Assembly: GCA_963662705.2 (NCBI GenBank)
Contig: OY759767.1
Coordinates: forward strand, 3,472,001-3,536,000
Direction of reading: 5' to 3'
DNA length: 64,000 bases
From: JAPPHA01 sp963662705
GTDB taxonomy: Bacteria; Pseudomonadota; Alphaproteobacteria; Rhodobacterales; Rhodobacteraceae
In this document: positions 17,571-26,743 of the stretch, piece by piece
Layout of the letters: the number at the start of each line of letters is the position of its first letter
Position numbering within the stretch: position 1 is the first letter of the stretch
Program-made: the position numbers and the translations under genes
The notes under the pieces: generated by a model
What the model was told of the DNA's origin: nothing
Databases searched by the model: none
The model's input: only the letters and a program-made list of their open reading frames with translations

Positions 17571-20078
17571 CTACGTTTGGGAGCCACGTTCGTCGCCGGC
17601 TGACGGCAGTATATCCTCCAGCAATTGCCGTTGTTCGAGCGGCACGCTCAACAAGTGCCTTTCGTCTCCTGTCTTGGTATACCTCACTGCAACTTTCAGC
17701 ATGGTGATTGGAATGTGACAGCTACGGAGGTCCGCGAGAGAGGAAGAGAGGCTCTCCAAGGCCATCTCCCAATCCGCGAGAGACCCCGCAAAACCATCTT
17801 TAATACACTCGTTTAGGAAGTCAGTCAGTATGCGGCCGATGACGCTCTCGTCGAGCAGATTCTTTAACAGGTCCCAGAGCTTTGTCAGGCCTTGAGGAAG
17901 ATACCGGGGACCGAAATTGCGCACCGAGATGGCCAAAATCCCCACAGTGGCTTCAAAATGCCGCGCGTCATTCTCGAAGTCTTTACGTTCAAGGATGGTC
18001 CCAAGCCTGTCGAGCGCCGTTTCGAGAGGCCCAGTAGCGGCGGCTGCCTGTGCGGCAAACAGGCGTCCGAGAAGCAAACTGTCAGGCAGTGCTTCAACCT
18101 TGGCGGCACTTTGCGCCGCCGCGTCAAAATTACCTTCGTCAATATGAAGACGCGTACGCTCAATCCAGAGTTCCTTATTGTCGGGGTGCAGTTCGGTGGC
18201 CCGTTCAATGTACCTTCTGGCCGGCGTATAATAGCCAATCCTGCGGACCCACGAAGCAGCAACTAACAGTGACCTAAAATCGTCGGTGGCCAGAAGTTCG
18301 TCCAGGGCTGCAATGGCATCTTCAGGACGGCCAAGTTTAATTAACGCATACCCACGCGCATAGTGCGCGAGGGTATGTGCAGGTTCGATTTTGATGAGGT
18401 GTTCTGCATCGCTGAGTGCCTCCTCGAATTGCTCAAGCTGGAGCAGGATGCCGGCCCGGGTGAAAAAGTGGCCGGGATTTTTGTCGTCCAGGGCAATGGC
18501 CTGGTCTATGGCCGCGAGTGCCTCCTCGAATTGCTCAAGCTGGCACAGAACGTTGACCCGGGTGCGAAAATAGCCGGGGTTTTTGTCGTCCAGGGCAATG
18601 GCCTGGTCTATGGCCGCGAGTGCCTCCTCGAATTGACCCTCCGCAAAACACGTACGGATATGATGGAGATGATCCTCTGTGCTACCGCTATTCTGCACTA
18701 GGATTTCCTTTATCGTTACCAACCCCCGGTAGTCATCGGAATCCCGACACCGCTTCGCTTCGGCATGAAATGCGTCAATGAATGGTTCGTGCCCATCCAA
18801 AAGAGAACATCTGATTGCCTCTTCAACATGAATACGATCCAGATCAGCGGTGCAGTCATTGTGCTGGAACGCTGCACGCTGTTTTTCGAGTTCGCGGGTA
18901 GAGAACCAATGACGAAGAAACTCGACGAACAGGCGAAAGTGCTGGGCCCTGTTGTCTTTGACCTCGATACAAATTCTCATCAGTGGTTCCGAGAGTTCGC
19001 AGAAGGTGTTGCGTCCGGAGCGTATTCGATTGATGAATCCGATGGTCTCGAGTTCGCCTATTTGTTTGGCAGCGGTCTGGTGCGACATCAGGCACGATGT
19101 CGATATGTCCTTAATAATCGCGGGCTTGCTCTTGAGGCAAAGGAACTCAACAATTTTGCGTTGGGTCGGGGGGAGTTGACGCATTCTGCCTTGGTAGTAA
19201 GGCGTCAGATCATCAACCATATCCATGAACGGCTTGATGAGATCCATAAGAGACTCTTGGTCGAGGAAGGCAAACAGGACAACGTAGGCCCGATAGTTTC
19301 CGCCGGCTAGATGGTGGATAGCCCGAAAACGGGCGCGACCGATAGGCGTGCGAAGGAAGGTCGCGAGTTCTGGTTTGTTCTCGTGGACAGCTTTCTTGAC
19401 AAGCAATTCAAGTCCGGTGTCGAGGTCAATCTTCTCCAGCATGCGAATGGTGAAGAAGCCATAGAAAGGATTGTCCTGCAGTGTCACGCCGGCGAACAAT
19501 GCTGGGGTGGAAGCTACGATGGTCCAGTTGCCATCTTCCTGAATGGTGGATCGCCACCGCTGTTGCCCTTCCTCGTCTAGGCCTGCGAAAAGATCTACAA
19601 GATTCTCGCAAAAGAGCAGAAGCGTCTTACCTCGAGTATATTGTCGAAGCAGTTCGACTGCAAAGGTCTCGGCATCACCAGGGTCTTTCGAAAACTTGTC
19701 GTATATCTCGCTGATTTCCGCATTGAGAACTGGTTCTTGATCGGCAAGAGCGCTCAGGATCCGAACAATGAGGTCAAGGTACGAAGCGACCCCCCACTCT
19801 TCTTCCTTGAGCAGGGCAACGACGACGCTGTCCCGAATATTGGTAGCGTTGAACTGATCCATTAAGCGACGATAGGCGAGGGTAAGAAGGTGCGTCTTGC
19901 CCGAACCCCTCGGCCCAATCAAAAGAACGTAGTGTTTCTCCGAGTTTCCTATCGATGTGATGACACGTGACAGCACGTCGTCCATGATATCGTGATGCCC
20001 GACGAAAAGAGTCTCCAGGGACTCGCGATCCATGTTTCCCGGGCTATATCGTGAATTGCGCAGGAAGCCTTGTCTCAT
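17571..20078 (-). CDS. AAA/STAND-type ATPase with winged helix and TPR repeats
   Basis: The 835-residue protein has Walker A GPRGSGKT at 55-62 and a Walker B-like LLLFCENL at about 153-160. A winged-helix segment follows at about 304-367 (TQRKIVEFLCLKSKPAIIKDI..., with HQTAAKQIGELETIGFI), then TPR repeats from about 470 to 670 and a helical C-terminus. ATPase, wHTH and TPR in one chain is a STAND-like signalling layout seen in regulators and anti-phage sensors. The ATG at 20078 is chosen for its GAAGGAGA site; it overlaps the TGA of the upstream ATPase gene (ATGA), so the two form one operon. Two TPRs are nearly identical in DNA. Confidence 0.75.
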   Translation of the reverse strand: MRQGFLRNSRYSPGNMDRESLETLFVGHHDIMDDVLSRVITSIGNSEKHYVLLIGPRGSGKTHLLTLAYRRLMDQFNATNIRDSVVVALLKEEEWGVASYLDLIVRILSALADQEPVLNAEISEIYDKFSKDPGDAETFAVELLRQYTRGKTLLLFCENLVDLFAGLDEEGQQRWRSTIQEDGNWTIVASTPALFAGVTLQDNPFYGFFTIRMLEKIDLDTGLELLVKKAVHENKPELATFLRTPIGRARFRAIHHLAGGNYRAYVVLFAFLDQESLMDLIKPFMDMVDDLTPYYQGRMRQLPPTQRKIVEFLCLKSKPAIIKDISTSCLMSHQTAAKQIGELETIGFINRIRSGRNTFCELSEPLMRICIEVKDNRAQHFRLFVEFLRHWFSTRELEKQRAAFQHNDCTADLDRIHVEEAIRCSLLDGHEPFIDAFHAEAKRCRDSDDYRGLVTIKEILVQNSGSTEDHLHHIRTCFAEGQFEEALAAIDQAIALDDKNPGYFRTRVNVLCQLEQFEEALAAIDQAIALDDKNPGHFFTRAGILLQLEQFEEALSDAEHLIKIEPAHTLAHYARGYALIKLGRPEDAIAALDELLATDDFRSLLVAASWVRRIGYYTPARRYIERATELHPDNKELWIERTRLHIDEGNFDAAAQSAAKVEALPDSLLLGRLFAAQAAAATGPLETALDRLGTILERKDFENDARHFEATVGILAISVRNFGPRYLPQGLTKLWDLLKNLLDESVIGRILTDFLNECIKDGFAGSLADWEMALESLSSSLADLRSCHIPITMLKVAVRYTKTGDERHLLSVPLEQRQLLEDILPSAGDERGSQT
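18471..18645 (-). repeat. Recent tandem TPR duplication (102-bp period)
   Basis: About 70 bases starting at 18471 recur almost identically starting at 18573, both encoding FEEALAAIDQAIALDDKNPG. A third, more diverged TPR follows. The near identity of synonymous sites shows a recent duplication or gene conversion inside the TPR array. Confidence 0.8.
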
Positions 20079-21244
20079 AGCCGTGTCTCCTTCCACCATT
20101 TCTTGATAAGCTGCCAACGGAAGTCATACACCACTCCGTCGTCGCAGTTCCTTCGCTCGATGTAATGGTCCTCGACCAACGCCGTCAGGACTTCGCGAAG
20201 CTGCTCATCCGCCAGCGACGGATCCCGGTGTTTACAAAAATTGAGTAACTTCGGAACGGATGTCGGCGACGACAGGCTGGCTATGGTGTCGAGTACGATC
20301 AAGGCGCGCAACCTTTCGTCGTCGGCGTAGTAAGTAGACAGACGAGTGACGTAGTAGTTGAGATTTGCCGGGTCGCGCGAGTTGTAGACGAGATTATCCA
20401 CCGCGGACGATACATCCTGGAGGGCAGGTGAGCGACGCAGTTGGTAGAGTTGGTCGACGACATGGTGGACATAGTAGGGGAAACCGCCGACCTCGCTGGC
20501 TATCCGTGAGGCTAGTTCGGGGATTTGCGCCGGGGCAGCATCGGTCTGTTCGAGCAGTGCCGCAGCGAGGTCACAGGTGTTCTGATGGGTCATCGGCGGG
20601 AGGGGGTCCGACAACATGTCATTGACAGGGGCGTTGGCGTTTCCTGCCTTGTGCAGAGACCGAAGCACGAGATGGAGGCCGACCGATCCAGTGAATAGAA
20701 ATCGCAAGCGGTCGGCGTGGGTAAGGCGCAAAGCACGCAGGTGATCCAGGAGTTGCATGGCTGAATCGTGCCCCGCCCTGCGTTGGATGTTGTACAACAT
20801 GAGCGGGAACTCATCCCACAGCATCAGGACGATTTTGTCATCGGCAATGTTGAAGAGGTGTTTGAATGCGTCGGAAAGGAGAACCCGCCAAGTGTTGTCG
20901 GCTGCCAGCAGTTTAACGCCGGCAATCTTTCTTGGAAGCCGACCAGTTCACTCGGCGATGCGAGCCTTGAAATTGGGTGCTGTGTTAGAGGACTGTTGAG
21001 CGGCGATGTATATCGAGCGGATGAGATCTGCGATCGAGTGAACGGCCTCAAGGTCTTGGTAGAAGGGCTGATAGCCGCTTGGGCACTCCTCCCGCATCTT
21101 CAGGATAATGTGGGTCTTGCCAATGCGTCGCTCTGCCGAGATGATGAGCCCTTGGCGATCGAGAACATTCCAGTATCTGGCAATCTCGCTGTTACGACCC
21201 ATCACGTCTGCGATGTCCAAGCGGCCGCCGGGGTTAATTTTCAT
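20075..21244 (-). pseudogene. P-loop ATPase interrupted by an in-frame TGA
   Basis: Two open segments (21244-20951 and 20947-20075) lie in one reading frame separated only by a TGA at 20950-20948. Together they encode 389 codons: a Walker A of the GxRRxGKT type (AERRIGKT, residues 37-44), Walker B VLMLWDEFPL near 138-147, and a winged-helix-like C-terminus ending IKKWWKETRL. This matches small ATPases of the archaeal-ATPase/STAND kind. The stop falls between Walker A and B, so the product is dead unless the codon is suppressed. CGA-to-TGA is the simplest origin. Its TGA stop overlaps the start of the TPR ATPase. An AT-rich leader with ATGACGTAAGTTAAC-type repeats lies upstream. Confidence 0.75.
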
Positions 21245-21434
21245 GGAACTTTCCTTTTGGGATCACGTTGATTTGCTCTTTATACGTCAATTATGACGTA
21301 AGTTAACACAGACGTACGTTAAAACCAACGTAGGCAGGATTTCTGATTTTGATTAATGCAGTGCGATACTTAAACTCAACGATAGTGGCCCACGAATTGC
21401 GAGCTCCGAGTGCAAACTCTGCCGCGGTCGCCTA

Positions 21435-21462
21435 GGGATATCCCGACCGATGTTGAAATTGG
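21435..21462 (+). repeat. 28-bp inverted repeat, left of the tyrosine recombinase
   Basis: This 28-base site is the reverse complement of 22864-22891 with 26 of 28 matches. It is itself part of a dyad, TCCCGACC (21441-21448) and GGTCGGGA (21461-21468), with a 12-base spacer. The pair brackets the recombinase gene. Confidence 0.75.
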
Positions 21463-21562
21463 TCGGGACATCCCCCTCAACCCTTGCCATCCTCTCCTGA
21501 ACCTAACAAAACGGCGTTTATGTAAGGCCAGCACCACGGCCAGGCAGCAGGACAAGACAACC

Positions 21563-22555
21563 ATGGACATCGTCCGCAAGACCGGAATCCCGGCAACGCC
21601 AGAGTCCACCGTCCCGGCGGCCGCGGCGGCAGTGCCGGCGCAAATCGCCGGCCGCGGACCCGAAGCGCAGGAAACCTGGCTCGAGTTCTTCGCCGCGCAG
21701 ATCCGCAACCCGAACACCCGCACGGCTTACGCCCGGGCAGCCTACTATCTCTTCGACTGGCTCGCCGAACACGGTATCCTGGATGTCCGGGAAATCCGTT
21801 CGGTCCACATCGCCGCTTGGCTGGAATCCCGCATGCGGGAGGCCTCACGCCCGACCGTCAAGCAGGAGCTCGCCGCCATCCGGCGCCTCTTCGACTGGCT
21901 GACCGTCCGCCAGGTGGTAGCGGGCTCGCCCGCGGGCGCGGTGCGCGGACCGAAACACAGCGTCCGGCGCGGCAAGACGCCGGTTCTCTCCACTGCCGAG
22001 TGCCGGCGCTTCCTGCGCGGGATCCCGACAGACACCGTCGGAGGCCTGCGGGACCGGGCGCTCGTCGCGGTTATGACCTACAGTTTCGCGCGGGTCTCCG
22101 CCGCTCTCGCCATGAACGTGAAGGACGTCTTCCGCATGGAGGACCGGCTCTGGCTGCGCCTGTGCGAGAAGGGCGGAAAAGAGCTCGAAATCCCCTGCCA
22201 CCACAACCTGGAAGCGTATCTCTCGGCCTATGTCGCGGAGGCCGGGATCCACGGCGACCGCGAGGGTCCCCTCTTCCGCTCTCTTGAGCGCGACGGCTCG
22301 CATTCGGACCGCCGCTTCAACCGGCACAGCGCCTGGGAGATGCTCGGGAGGCGTGCCGGGGCCGCCGGGATCACAACGCCCATCTGCAATCACTCGTTCC
22401 GGGCAACCGGAATCACCGCCTACCTCGAGAACCCGGAGGCGCGGGTCGAGGTGGCGCAGTACCTGGCAGGCCACGCGAAGACGGAAACGACGAAGCTCTA
22501 CGACCGCCGCGAGGAACGCGTGTCGCTGGATGAAATCGAGAGGATCGGGATATGA
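21563..22555 (+). CDS. Tyrosine recombinase (phage-integrase family), complete
   Basis: The 330-residue protein has a SAM-like core-binding domain (residues about 38-120) and a catalytic domain with all expected residues: R177 (FARVS), K205 or K206-area beta-hairpin lysine, H277 and R280 (HSFR), H304 (GHAK) and the nucleophile Y313. It should therefore be active. The ATG at 21563 is the best start; an upstream extension lacks homology. It is enclosed by 28-bp inverted repeats at 21435 and 22864, as expected for a recombinase with its own target sites. Function could be inversion, excision or IS-like movement of this 1.4-kb unit. Confidence 0.88.
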   Translation: MDIVRKTGIPATPESTVPAAAAAVPAQIAGRGPEAQETWLEFFAAQIRNPNTRTAYARAAYYLFDWLAEHGILDVREIRSVHIAAWLESRMREASRPTVKQELAAIRRLFDWLTVRQVVAGSPAGAVRGPKHSVRRGKTPVLSTAECRRFLRGIPTDTVGGLRDRALVAVMTYSFARVSAALAMNVKDVFRMEDRLWLRLCEKGGKELEIPCHHNLEAYLSAYVAEAGIHGDREGPLFRSLERDGSHSDRRFNRHSAWEMLGRRAGAAGITTPICNHSFRATGITAYLENPEARVEVAQYLAGHAKTETTKLYDRREERVSLDEIERIGI

Positions 22556-22966
22556 ATTTCCGCAGTTAGTTATTCAATCCCAACAGCGCCGGTCTCCAAT
22601 ATGGCAGTTTGATTATTTTCTTCACTGTTCTTCGAGTAGTTCACGTATCTTGTAGGATACGACTCAGAAGGTCGACAATCTTGCCTTACGCAATTACAAT
22701 ACTGCTCAACTGAATCATCCTTCTGATTTCGTAAATAAGACTCTAATCAACCGATCCGAAACGCTGATGGTGGAATGGCTCATTGACATGCAATCTATTG
22801 GTTTTGATCTTTGTCGCTAAGGACCGAACGGTGCAAGATGATCAAACCGCAACGCCCACCCGGCCAATTTCACCATCGGTCGGGAAATCCCCAGCAATCC
22901 TAGGTTAGGACGTCGCAGTTTGTCCGATTACACACATACAATTTGGGACATCTCAGGAGAAAAGAA
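22556..22966. other. AT-rich gap carrying the right inverted repeat
   Basis: These 411 bases have no supportable gene. They hold the 22864-22891 repeat and mark a sharp drop in GC that continues through the TIR gene. AGGAG at 22953-22957 is the TIR gene's ribosome-binding site. Confidence 0.5.
22864..22891 (-). repeat. 28-bp inverted repeat, right of the tyrosine recombinase
   Basis: Matches the reverse complement of 21435-21462 at 26 of 28 positions. The outer arm of the dyad seen at the left copy is degraded here to ACCCGGCC (6 of 8). Confidence 0.75.
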
Positions 22967-23995
22967 ATGAAAGTGTTTTTGAGTTGGTCAGGAACGCAAA
23001 GCCATAAAGTAGCGCTTGTGTTCCGCGATTGGTTGCCATCCGTTATTCAGGATATTGAACCATATGTGTCATCGGAGGATATCGACAAGGGAGCCCGATG
23101 GAGTACGGATATCGCAAAAGAACTTTCCGACTCAAAATTCGGCATTCTTTGTGTCACCAAGGATAATCTTGATGCTCCATGGCTAATGTTCGAGGCAGGT
23201 GCTCTATCAAAGACTATGGAGAAAACGTTTGTGAGTCCGTTCCTTTTCGATATCAAACGATCTGAAGTAGATGGCCCCATTCTCCAGTTTCAATCAACAA
23301 TCTTTGATAAGGATGATCTGAAGAAATTAATTGTGACATTGAACAACGCCTGCAATGACCGCGGATTGGCAACCGAACGATTAAATGAGGCTTTTGACGT
23401 CTGGTTTCCTATTCTTAACGACAAGCTCATAGAACTACGAGGCAACATACCAGAACAGGACACAGAAGGAACGACCGAACATTCGTTGCCAATGCCTGCA
23501 AAAATACTTGAAGAAATTCTCGAACTCTCTCGAATAAATCAGAAACTGATAAGAAGTTCGGAAGGGGAATTAGAGGCTAACCTAAATGAAATAACGCAAT
23601 TGTTACATAGGCACTTGGTAAGTCGCGAAGATGTCATGAGTACACGTCGGAAGCGCGAGCTACATCCTAGAATGCTGGATGAATTGATGCACATGCCGTT
23701 GTCTGTGGATAATAGCTATGTGGGAATTCAAATGATTCTTGGAATTCTTAAGGATTCGCATCCTTGGATTTATGATACCGGAATTGAAACCATAAATATT
23801 CTTCGATCACGGCGATCCATAAGCGAGAAGAAAGAGGCGCTTAATCAGTTCGATCATATTGTGATGATGTCAAACGACCATCCAATCGCGCAGGAAATAT
23901 TTGGCAGTAGTCGAGAAATGCATTATTTTTTCCGTATACTTCCAGGTAGACTCAACGACATTTTCGAGAAAATTCGTAATTCCGAAAAGAATTAG
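22967..23995 (+). CDS. TIR-domain protein (putative immune NADase)
   Basis: The 342-residue protein opens with a bacterial TIR domain (residues 1 to about 140): MKVFLSWSGTQSHKVALVF, SSEDIDKGARW, GILCVTKDNL and PWLMFEAGALSK. E76 in the last block is in the position of the NAD-cleaving glutamate of active TIR domains. The C-terminal 200 residues are helical and unassigned, probably a sensor or oligomerisation part. AGGAG precedes the ATG at 22967. The gene is clearly more AT-rich than its neighbours, which argues for recent transfer. It lies next to a recombinase and an ATPase-TPR pair, a typical defence-island setting. NADase activity is inferred. Confidence 0.85.
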   Translation: MKVFLSWSGTQSHKVALVFRDWLPSVIQDIEPYVSSEDIDKGARWSTDIAKELSDSKFGILCVTKDNLDAPWLMFEAGALSKTMEKTFVSPFLFDIKRSEVDGPILQFQSTIFDKDDLKKLIVTLNNACNDRGLATERLNEAFDVWFPILNDKLIELRGNIPEQDTEGTTEHSLPMPAKILEEILELSRINQKLIRSSEGELEANLNEITQLLHRHLVSREDVMSTRRKRELHPRMLDELMHMPLSVDNSYVGIQMILGILKDSHPWIYDTGIETINILRSRRSISEKKEALNQFDHIVMMSNDHPIAQEIFGSSREMHYFFRILPGRLNDIFEKIRNSEKN

Positions 23996-24133
23996 AAGAC
24001 AACGATGAAAACACAGCAGCGTCATAACCAACTGTTCTAACCATCGGCCCTTCTCGGTTTCGTCGCGGCCCTTGGAGCGGATCCACACAAGCATCTCTGC
24101 AACTCGGGTCGATTCCGGGGGCAGGATCGTACG

Positions 24134-24608
24134 TTAAGCACGTGAAGCCGCCATTGTTCGCCACAGGCATTCGCCCGCGAGCAGGATGTGCCGTTTCACG
24201 ACGTCGAGGACGGTATTCTTGCTGATTCCGAGGTCACGGTCACGGGCGATCCAGCGGTAACTTCGTCTCTCGCTGACGGCCTGAAGGACCTTGGGCGCGA
24301 GCTTGTCCGATTTTGGCCGTTGTCCTGGTTGGCGGCCGAGCTTCTTTCCCCGCGCCTTTGCCGCTGCCAACCCCGATTTCACGCGCTCACTGGTCAGGTC
24401 ACGTTCGAATTGAGCGATCCCCGCCAGCATTGTGGCCATCATCCGGCCATGTGGCGTATCGAGTTCGAAAGTCATGCCGTTCATTGCAACGACCGAGACC
24501 TTTCATCCTGCCAGTCGGTGCAGCGTGGCGAGCAGATCCTGCGTTGAGCGCCCCCACCGGGAGAACTCGGAGACAAGGACGGCATCGATTTGCCGCGTCT
24601 CTCACACC
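24134..24608 (-). pseudogene. Serine recombinase (resolvase/invertase) fragment with nonsense mutation
   Basis: The minus-strand frame encodes TRQIDAVLVSEFSRWGRSTQ..LHRLAG, a TGA, then KVSVVAMNGMTFELDTPHG, MLAGIAQFERDL and an HTH tail (RSYRWIARDRDLGISKNTV). In this family a tryptophan is expected at the stop position, so TGG has become TGA. The catalytic serine N-terminus (YxRvS) is missing, because at 24609 the sequence switches to an unrelated P-loop gene fragment. It is doubly inactive. Confidence 0.75.
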
Positions 24609-24900
24609 AAGGGCGTATCGTGGTGATCTTCGGGCGGGATAGTTGCGTCGTTAATGACGCGTAGGTATCCACCGCTCTTGAGGCTGTAGGCGTATGTCCG
24701 CTGGGCAAAAGCACGTTCTTCACCGATGAATGTACCGTCAACGGACCGCACCATATCCGCCGCAAGCTTCGACTTCCCATTTCCTGCTCCACCTACGAGG
24801 AAGACCATACAATACAACGAGGATCATCCTTCCCGGCGTTACCATTGCATGCGGCTGCAAGCGCATCGCACGCCTTGTTTGACATCGGCGAGGAAGGGCC
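24602..24900 (-). pseudogene. N-terminal fragment of a P-loop NTPase
   Basis: A minus-strand segment reads CMVFLVGGAGNGKSKLAADM and on to NDATIPPEDHHDTP, with a Walker A GGAGNGKS. The preceding N-terminal codons (MSNKACDALAAACNG) are in another frame, so there is a frameshift near 24815, and the gene is cut at 24609 by the resolvase fragment. It looks like the first 90 residues of a large NTPase, perhaps a defence-type STAND gene; the identity is unknown. Confidence 0.5.
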
Positions 24901-25507
24901 GTTGGGCCAGTTCTTTTCCCCTCGCGCAGACTTCGGGGACATCGCGGTACCGAAGTCCGCCGAAGGAACGTTCCCGGGTGGCGAACATACTCGAAAACAT
25001 GCTTTGTGTCATTTCAGAGGGTTAGCGAGTTAACCTTGCGGGGTTCAACCCAAAACCATCAGGTTTTCGCTCTGGGCACGGAATTTTCATGGTGGCTTAA
25101 TTATATCCCGGCAATAGACCGCACCGGCAGTGGCCGGCTCGAAATGATTGTGGCGCCCCGGACGAAGAGTCGTGCCTTCAAGCGACGTAACACACGTTGG
25201 GATGACCCGGGGTGATGCCTGTGGCAAGGCCATCTGGACGTAGAGCGCGGACGCAGGTTTTAAGACCGTGCTATGAAGGCTGGCGCAAGGCGGCGCGTTA
25301 CCCTGTCACGTCCGATAATTCCGCCTTAACGGACATAACGGGGGGATGCCCCAGGAACGAGCGGATCCCCCTGCCCTGCCCCTTCTTGGGATTCCCGCAC
25401 GTCAGTCAATTTCACTCCTGATACTTTTCCCACATTCTCTCGATCAGGTGTCCTTGTGTGATCCCGAGGCGCTCCGCTTCACTAGCGATCGCCTCTCCAC
25501 TTGTCGA
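24901..25507. other. Remnant DNA without an intact gene
   Basis: No gene is supportable. A minus-strand peptide ending about 25412 (SGEAIASEAERLGITQGHLI, then ERMWEKYQE and a stop) reads like the C-terminus of a small DNA-binding protein cut by the IS21 end at about 25510. Confidence 0.35.
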
Positions 25508-25861
25508 GCGGCGTGCAAAATTGACCCACCCTCCCGGTAGCGAATCGGAGAGTCTCGCGACCGTTTTAGCGGTTTGCGGGAGAATCAGAGGATGCTGGTG
25601 GTGGAGACGATTGCGAAGATAAGTCGGAAGTGCTTGGTCGAGGGCCGGTCGATCCGGTCGGTGGCCCGGGACCTGGGATTGGCCCGGAATACCGTGCGCA
25701 TGGTGGTCCGTGGCAGAGCGACTGAGCATCGCTACGACCGCGGTGAGGTGCGGCCCAATCCGAAGCTGGACGGGTTCATCGGCAAGCTCGAGGATCTGCT
25801 GAAGACGAACAAGGACCGCAGTAAGCGGGACAAGCAGACGCTCGAGTCAATGTTGTTTTGA
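25508..25861 (+). pseudogene. istA: IS21-family istA, 5' fragment
   Basis: After an end-like AAAATTGACCCACC (about 25516-25530), an ATG at 25592 (or 25574) starts MLVVETIAKISRKCLVEGRS, then IRSVARDLGLARNTVRMVVRG. This is the N-terminal HTH of the IS21 transposase IstA. After about 85 codons the frame is lost at an IS5-type end, so the catalytic core is gone. Confidence 0.7.
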
Positions 25862-26456
25862 GGATAGGCTGACGAGGATTTCCTGATTTGTTTCGTCCGG
25901 TTTGGGACGGTTCTTCACACGTTGCGTTAACCTGACTGGAGGCCTTCGGGACCCAACGGCGACGGCGAGGATCAGGCCGAGGGTGTCGACGAGGAGATGG
26001 CGCTTCTTGCCTTTGACCTTTTTGCCCGCGTTATAGCCCGGCGGGTCGATGCGCCCCTTTTTTTCGCGCCTTTCAAGCTCTGGCTGTCGCTCACCCCGGC
26101 GCTGGGCGAGACCTCGCGGCCTACCAGAGATCCCGGACCATGAGGTAAAGCGCGTGATGGACACGCTCCAGCGTGCCGTCCCAATCCCGCAGCGTGAGAC
26201 AATCGTGCGCCTTGGACTTCGGCGGCAAGTCTTTCGGCAAGGCGCGCCACTGGCAACCGGTCTCCAGAACGTAATGAACCCCGTTTCTCACCTCGCGGCG
26301 GCGCCCGCCGCGTTTGGCCGGCGGGATCAGCAGCGCGATCAGCGCCCAATCGGCATCGCTCAGATCGCTCGGATAGCGAGCGCCCTTGCGCTCGTAGAGA
26401 CCTCGGTTCTCGCGCGTCCAAATCGGCCACCACCTGCTTAGCGAATACGTGGCCAA
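25862..26456 (-). pseudogene. IS5-family transposase, frameshifted and truncated
   Basis: The minus strand encodes DADWALIALLIPPAKRGGRR and GCQWRALPKDLPPKSKAHDC in one frame (26456-26121). SPSAGVSDSQSLKGAKKRG, with the second aspartate region, follows in another, and then PGYNAGKKVKGKKRHLLVDT. All are blocks of the IS5 (IS427/IS1031-type) transposase. At least two frameshifts and a missing C-terminus make it inactive. Confidence 0.75.
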
Positions 26457-26743
26457 AACAGAATCACAAACGATTCCAGCGAATCAACTTCTTTCCGGAC
26501 AGACATTTAGGTCCGCTTTATCCCGGAAAGCGCACGTCGGGCAGGCGGTATCTGTATGTCTGCTTTTGACCCTCAGCGGTCATTGCGCGTGATGGGGGAG
26601 CGGATGTTCGCCGCCATCTGAGTGCGACCACCCCTCAAATTCAGGTCATCGGATGGCCGATCATCACGCCGGACTCGGGAGGCAACATTTGAGCAAGATC
26701 GACTGTTTCAGACGTGCATGTCTCGTGTGCGCACCATCATTCA

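Noticed and set aside
18471..18645. CRISPR-like direct repeats
   Set aside because: They are in-frame TPR codons of the ATPase gene, with only two close copies and no unique spacers of regular length.
21435..22891. XerCD dif site pair
   Set aside because: dif is a single 28-bp site with two 11-bp arms and a 6-bp spacer. These two copies have 8-12-8 symmetry and bracket a dedicated recombinase.
20948..24520. TGA read as tryptophan or selenocysteine, suggested by in-frame TGA codons in the ATPase and resolvase genes
   Set aside because: TGA ends many intact genes here (tolA, tilS region, pdeM, IS66) at the expected place, and neither broken gene has a selenocysteine-type context. Independent nonsense mutations are simpler.
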